Origin: Oscillibacter ruminantium GH1
Lineage (GTDB): Bacteria > Bacillota > Clostridia > Oscillospirales > Oscillospiraceae
Direction of reading: 5' to 3'
DNA length: 63,670 bases
NCBI RefSeq assembly: GCF_000307265.1
Contig: NZ_DF158901.1
Location: forward strand, 129,736 to 193,405
In this document: positions 63,633 through 63,670 of the stretch, in pieces
How positions within the stretch are numbered: the stretch's first letter is position 1
Layout of the letters: each line of letters opens with the position of its first letter
Position numbers and translations under genes: made by a program
The notes under the pieces: generated by a model
Told to the model about the DNA's origin: nothing
The model's input: only the letters and a program-made list of their open reading frames with translations
The model's database searches: none

Positions 63633-63670
63633 CTCAACATAATGTAAGCAGTCAAGTAAAGTGCACACTT

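Noticed and set aside
52775..63670. Attachment-site repeat of the tRNA-Cys 3' end
   Set aside because: I searched by eye for a second copy of CCGGGTGTCACCTCCA and found none.

Overview
The window looks like a chromosomal segment of a spore-forming, anaerobic, fairly high-GC Clostridia bacterium, most likely of the Oscillospiraceae/Flavonifractor type. The evidence is a BofA-like protein and DUF2508 pair, Firmicutes-type Shine-Dalgarno sites before almost every gene, TTGACA/TATAAT promoters, a stand-alone YbxF in the str cluster, rubrerythrin/superoxide-reductase chemistry, and TRAP and anaerobic purine-type enzymes. The genus cannot be fixed from the sequence alone.

Layout. (1) 0.2-7.9 kb: a LysR-type regulator diverges from a complete eight-gene F1Fo ATP synthase operon (atpBEFHAGDC). 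(2) 8-19 kb: small membrane proteins, an iscS-iscU iron-sulfur operon, a deacetylase-like lipoprotein with cytidine deaminase, and a leftward operon apbE - NusG-domain-II protein - Gx transporter - AAA+ ATPase - 2-hydroxyacid dehydrogenase, followed by a nitrilase-family amidase. The first three resemble part of a flavin-based extracellular electron transfer locus. (3) 19-24 kb: a BlaI/BlaR1-type pair with paired palindromic operators, a flavodoxin-fold reductase, tadA and bofA. (4) 24.5-30.6 kb: rplM-rpsI, then ybxF-rpsL-rpsG-fusA-tuf. (5) 31-42 kb: an XRE membrane regulator, a GntR/FCD regulator facing a hydroxyisobutyrate-dehydrogenase/TRAP transporter operon, and convergent ssnA and ygfK. 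ssnA has a 5' leader with mutually exclusive stems and a terminator, the signature of a riboswitch. (6) 42-52 kb: a hemolysin-III protein, a large hybrid sensor kinase, a cytidylate-kinase-like protein, a YerC/methyltransferase/Hsp33 operon, and five tRNA genes (Val, Asp, Phe, Gly, Cys).

Beyond tRNA-Cys (about 52.8 kb) the composition becomes more A+T-rich and accessory. There is a short leftward group of small proteins, two of them too short for routine gene calling, a small XRE regulator, a 2H phosphoesterase and a pirin. Then follows an oxygen-defence and iron-storage cluster: FMN reductase, PerR-like regulator, encapsulated-ferritin-like protein, rubredoxin, nitroreductase, desulfoferrodoxin, rubrerythrin, ferritin, glutathione peroxidase and a flavin reductase-rubredoxin fusion. 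A decayed rubredoxin lies inside the cluster.

Working together, the last cluster forms a plausible electron chain: flavin reductases feed rubredoxin, which feeds superoxide reductase and rubrerythrin, while ferritins hold the iron and a PerR-type sensor gives regulation. The most interesting candidates for new biology are the ssnA leader RNA, the shell-less encapsulated ferritin, and the small-protein operon next to tRNA-Cys.
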